A stretch of DNA of 62,000 nt. It comes from Cryptomeria japonica (taxonomy: Eukaryota; Streptophyta; Pinopsida; Cupressales; Cupressaceae). Position numbers and translations under genes: made by a program. The notes beneath the pieces were generated by a model. It saw nothing but the letters and a program-made list of their open reading frames with translations, was not told where the DNA came from and did not search any database. The stretch lies in assembly GCF_030272615.1 (NCBI RefSeq), contig NC_081415.1:510093873-510155872 (forward strand), written 5' to 3'. Of the stretch, positions 59,967-62,000 are shown piece after piece (position 1 is the first letter of the stretch; each line of letters opens with the position of its first letter).

Positions 59967-61430
59967 TGTGTGCGGGAAAAGTGGTGCAAAGAAATGGAAA
60001 TTTCGATTTCAAAAAGGTCCACACACCAATGGAACTCTTGGTGCAAGTTATGGAGCTATATTGAATAGCTTAACTCCCTAAGGGACATTCCATTGTTCTC
60101 TATCTCACAAGATCCCTCAAGTCAATGCCTTTGCTCTCAGATCACTGAGCAAAGTGACTTCAAGAATGACAACTCCAAGAATGAGGGATGCTTGATCAAT
60201 TTAATATGAGTGCATTCCTAGTTATGCATGATATTAAATCCAATATGATTTAAACTAGCATGGATATGATGATATGATAAAAGATTAGTAAAACATATCA
60301 TAACATGATATACTAGTCTAATATGAGAGTGCTATGATATTGAAAATGTTTATTAAAATGCTTATTAAGATGATTTCTATTCAAAGAGAGGCTAAATGCT
60401 TGATTTTAAAATGATTATGGATTAGATGCATGAAACTAGGATACTTAGTAAAATGGCTATAAGTTTGATACTAAAGAATTGGATATTAAAATGAGAGAAT
60501 GAGAGATCTATTTATAGGAAAAATAGGGCAATGGATGGTCAAGATTATATAATATTAACAAGGGTCAGGATTGAAAGTTATCAATCCATGTTTACAATTC
60601 TCACCAATGAAATGGTGACAATTATCAACAAAATATTGCTTGAGAGGAGATGAAAGAAACATTAAATGCTTGAGAAGACATGATGGTTACCTTAGGAGGT
60701 AACGGTTAAGGTTAGGTTAGGGTTATCCATTGGATAAATCCTTTACCCAAAGGATAAACTCTTGTGCAAGGGTTAAAGAGATAACCAAGGTTAAATACAT
60801 CAATGCTTGATGAGACCCTTGGGTTAGATGAAGGTTGAGTTAGAGATAAAGTCTCTAATCATGCAAGAAGGTTGAGTTAACCATTAATGATTAGGAAGAC
60901 TTTAAAGGTTAACTTGTTGAAGACTTAAAGCCTTTAATGGTTTTGAAAGACTTCGAGGGTTTGAGAAGTGACTTCCCTTTGCTTAGGGATGTGACAAAAT
61001 TTAGGAGATGGATTAGGCTAATTTAGAAGTGATTAGAAGAATCTAGAAGGGGGTTTAGAGAGACAAGTGGGAGATGTAGGATTTTGCCAGTGGATGGAGG
61101 GGAATTTTAATTAAAATAAATTACTTTATTTCAACAAAATTAGATGCAACTTGCATAAATACAAGTGGGAGATGTAGGATTTTGCCAGTGGATGGAGGAG
61201 AATTTTAATTAAAATAAATTACTTTATTTCAACAAAATTAGATGCAACTTGCATAAATACAAGTGGGGGATTAAAATAAATAAATTAGATTTATTTAATT
61301 GCAAGAATCAATTTAATTAAATGGAAATTTAATTAAAAGGGGAATTAATTAAATAAAGTGATTTATTTAATTAAAGGTTATGAAAGACTTTGGTGAACTT
61401 AATTAAATAAGTTGAGTAATTTATTTAATT
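59967..61430 (-). repeat. 5' LTR of the Tat element, outer end missing
   Basis: It matches 42973 to about 44330 and then stops, about 70 bp before the expected end, where LINE sequence begins. It carries a 98-bp tandem duplication (61065-61260) absent from the other LTR. Confidence 0.9.
61065..61260. repeat. 98-bp tandem duplication in the Tat 5' LTR
   Basis: AAGTGGGAGATGTAGGATTT starts at 61065 and again at 61163. The two 98-bp copies are almost identical, while the left LTR has a single copy. The duplication therefore arose after the element inserted. Confidence 0.9.
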
Positions 61431-61436
61431 TATTTT

Positions 61437-62000
61437 ATGATCTCTTCTTGGAAAAGTATCATTATTCCTGTATCACCCGCCTTTCCAAGGATTCGGAAAA
61501 CACCTGTAGACAAAAATTCCATAAAATGGCATCCTCCTAATGCCCATTTTTGTAAATTGAATTTTGATGGATCCTCCCATGGAAATCTTGGTGATTCAGG
61601 AATAGGGATAGTTTTTCGTGATCATTTGGGTTCTTTATTAGCAATAAAAGCTATGTCAATTTCTCCTGGCACAAATAATATGGTCGAGGCTTGTGCTCTT
61701 TTAGAAGGTCTTGTTCTGGCTAAGGATTTGAATTTCAAATACCTTCATATTGAAGGTGATTTAGCTATTGTCATTAATGCTTGCAAGGCAAGAAAAGTTG
61801 ATAATTGGCATTTCTGGTATATTCTTGAACAAATGTGGACTCTTCTTGATACGTTTGAGCACCTCATCATCTCACATGTTTATCGTGAAGGTAATGCATT
61901 GGCTGATTGCCTCGCTAATATGGGTTGTGACAAAACTGTTATCGATTCCTCTCAATTGGGGGATGATTTGATGAGCTTCCCAAACCTGTTAATTATAGCC
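61437..62000 (+). pseudogene. LINE RNase H domain, cut by the window end
   Basis: One open + strand frame to the end of the window. RNase H motifs are KLNFDGSSHGNLGDSGIGIV, NNMVEACALLEGLVLAKDL, HIEGDLAIVINAC and YREGNALADCLANMG, with all four catalytic acidic residues present. No stop is seen in 188 codons, unlike the other elements here, so this copy may be younger. Reverse transcriptase is absent upstream, so it is 5'-truncated; the 3' end lies outside the window. It is related to, but clearly different from, the RNase H at 25375-26208. Confidence 0.85.

Overview
The window looks like nuclear DNA from a land plant, probably a seed plant with a large, repeat-rich genome. Every coding region I can recognise belongs to a plant-type retroelement: two Copia elements of Sirevirus-like build, a chromodomain Gypsy element (chromovirus), a Tat-type Gypsy element with two RNase H domains, and non-LTR elements (LINEs) of the plant L1 type with a DUF4283-like ORF1. 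The DNA is AT-rich. I found no intact host gene, no tRNA or rRNA gene, and no CRISPR. A conifer or other gymnosperm would fit, but the sequence does not decide this.

Layout. 1-8681: AT-rich sequence without a supported gene, with two tandem repeats (842-1100 and 2479-2913) and a possible old LTR (about 5617-6700). 8687-16327: a complete Copia element with both LTRs, a GGAAG target-site duplication, a tRNA-Met primer site, three polypurine tracts and one collinear gag-pol frame broken only by three stop codons. 16333-20230: no supported gene. 20230-21268: a decayed LINE ORF1 on the + strand.

From 21277 on there is a nest. A minus-strand Copia element starts at 21277. Its RNase H region was split by a chromovirus (23356-38911, target duplication GTTGT). 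The chromovirus's left LTR was in turn split by a LINE (about 23411-31152, target duplication of about 16 bp). The Copia element's own upstream LTR (42856-42972) is cut after 117 bp by a Tat-type Gypsy element (42973 to about 61430, primed by tRNA-Lys). The right LTR of that Tat element stops about 70 bp short, where a + strand LINE RNase H domain begins and runs off the window. The remaining LTR pieces should lie beyond base 62000.

The two most interesting objects are accessory genes in retroelements. (1) The LINE at 23411-31152 appears to carry three consecutive ORFs with stop/start contacts: ORF1 and ORF2 overlap as ATGA, and ORF2 is followed by ORF3 as TGA-A-ATG. ORF3 (about 589 codons, 23605-25373) has a basic/hydrophobic N-terminal domain and an acidic, coiled-coil C-terminal part. 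(2) The Tat element carries, antisense between integrase and its 3' LTR, a 1.9 kb single-frame ORF resembling a plant mobile domain protein. Its frame is broken almost only by TAG codons. The same TAG excess appears in the LINE, the chromovirus and the second Copia element, as expected from CAG/TGG decay by deamination of methylated cytosine.
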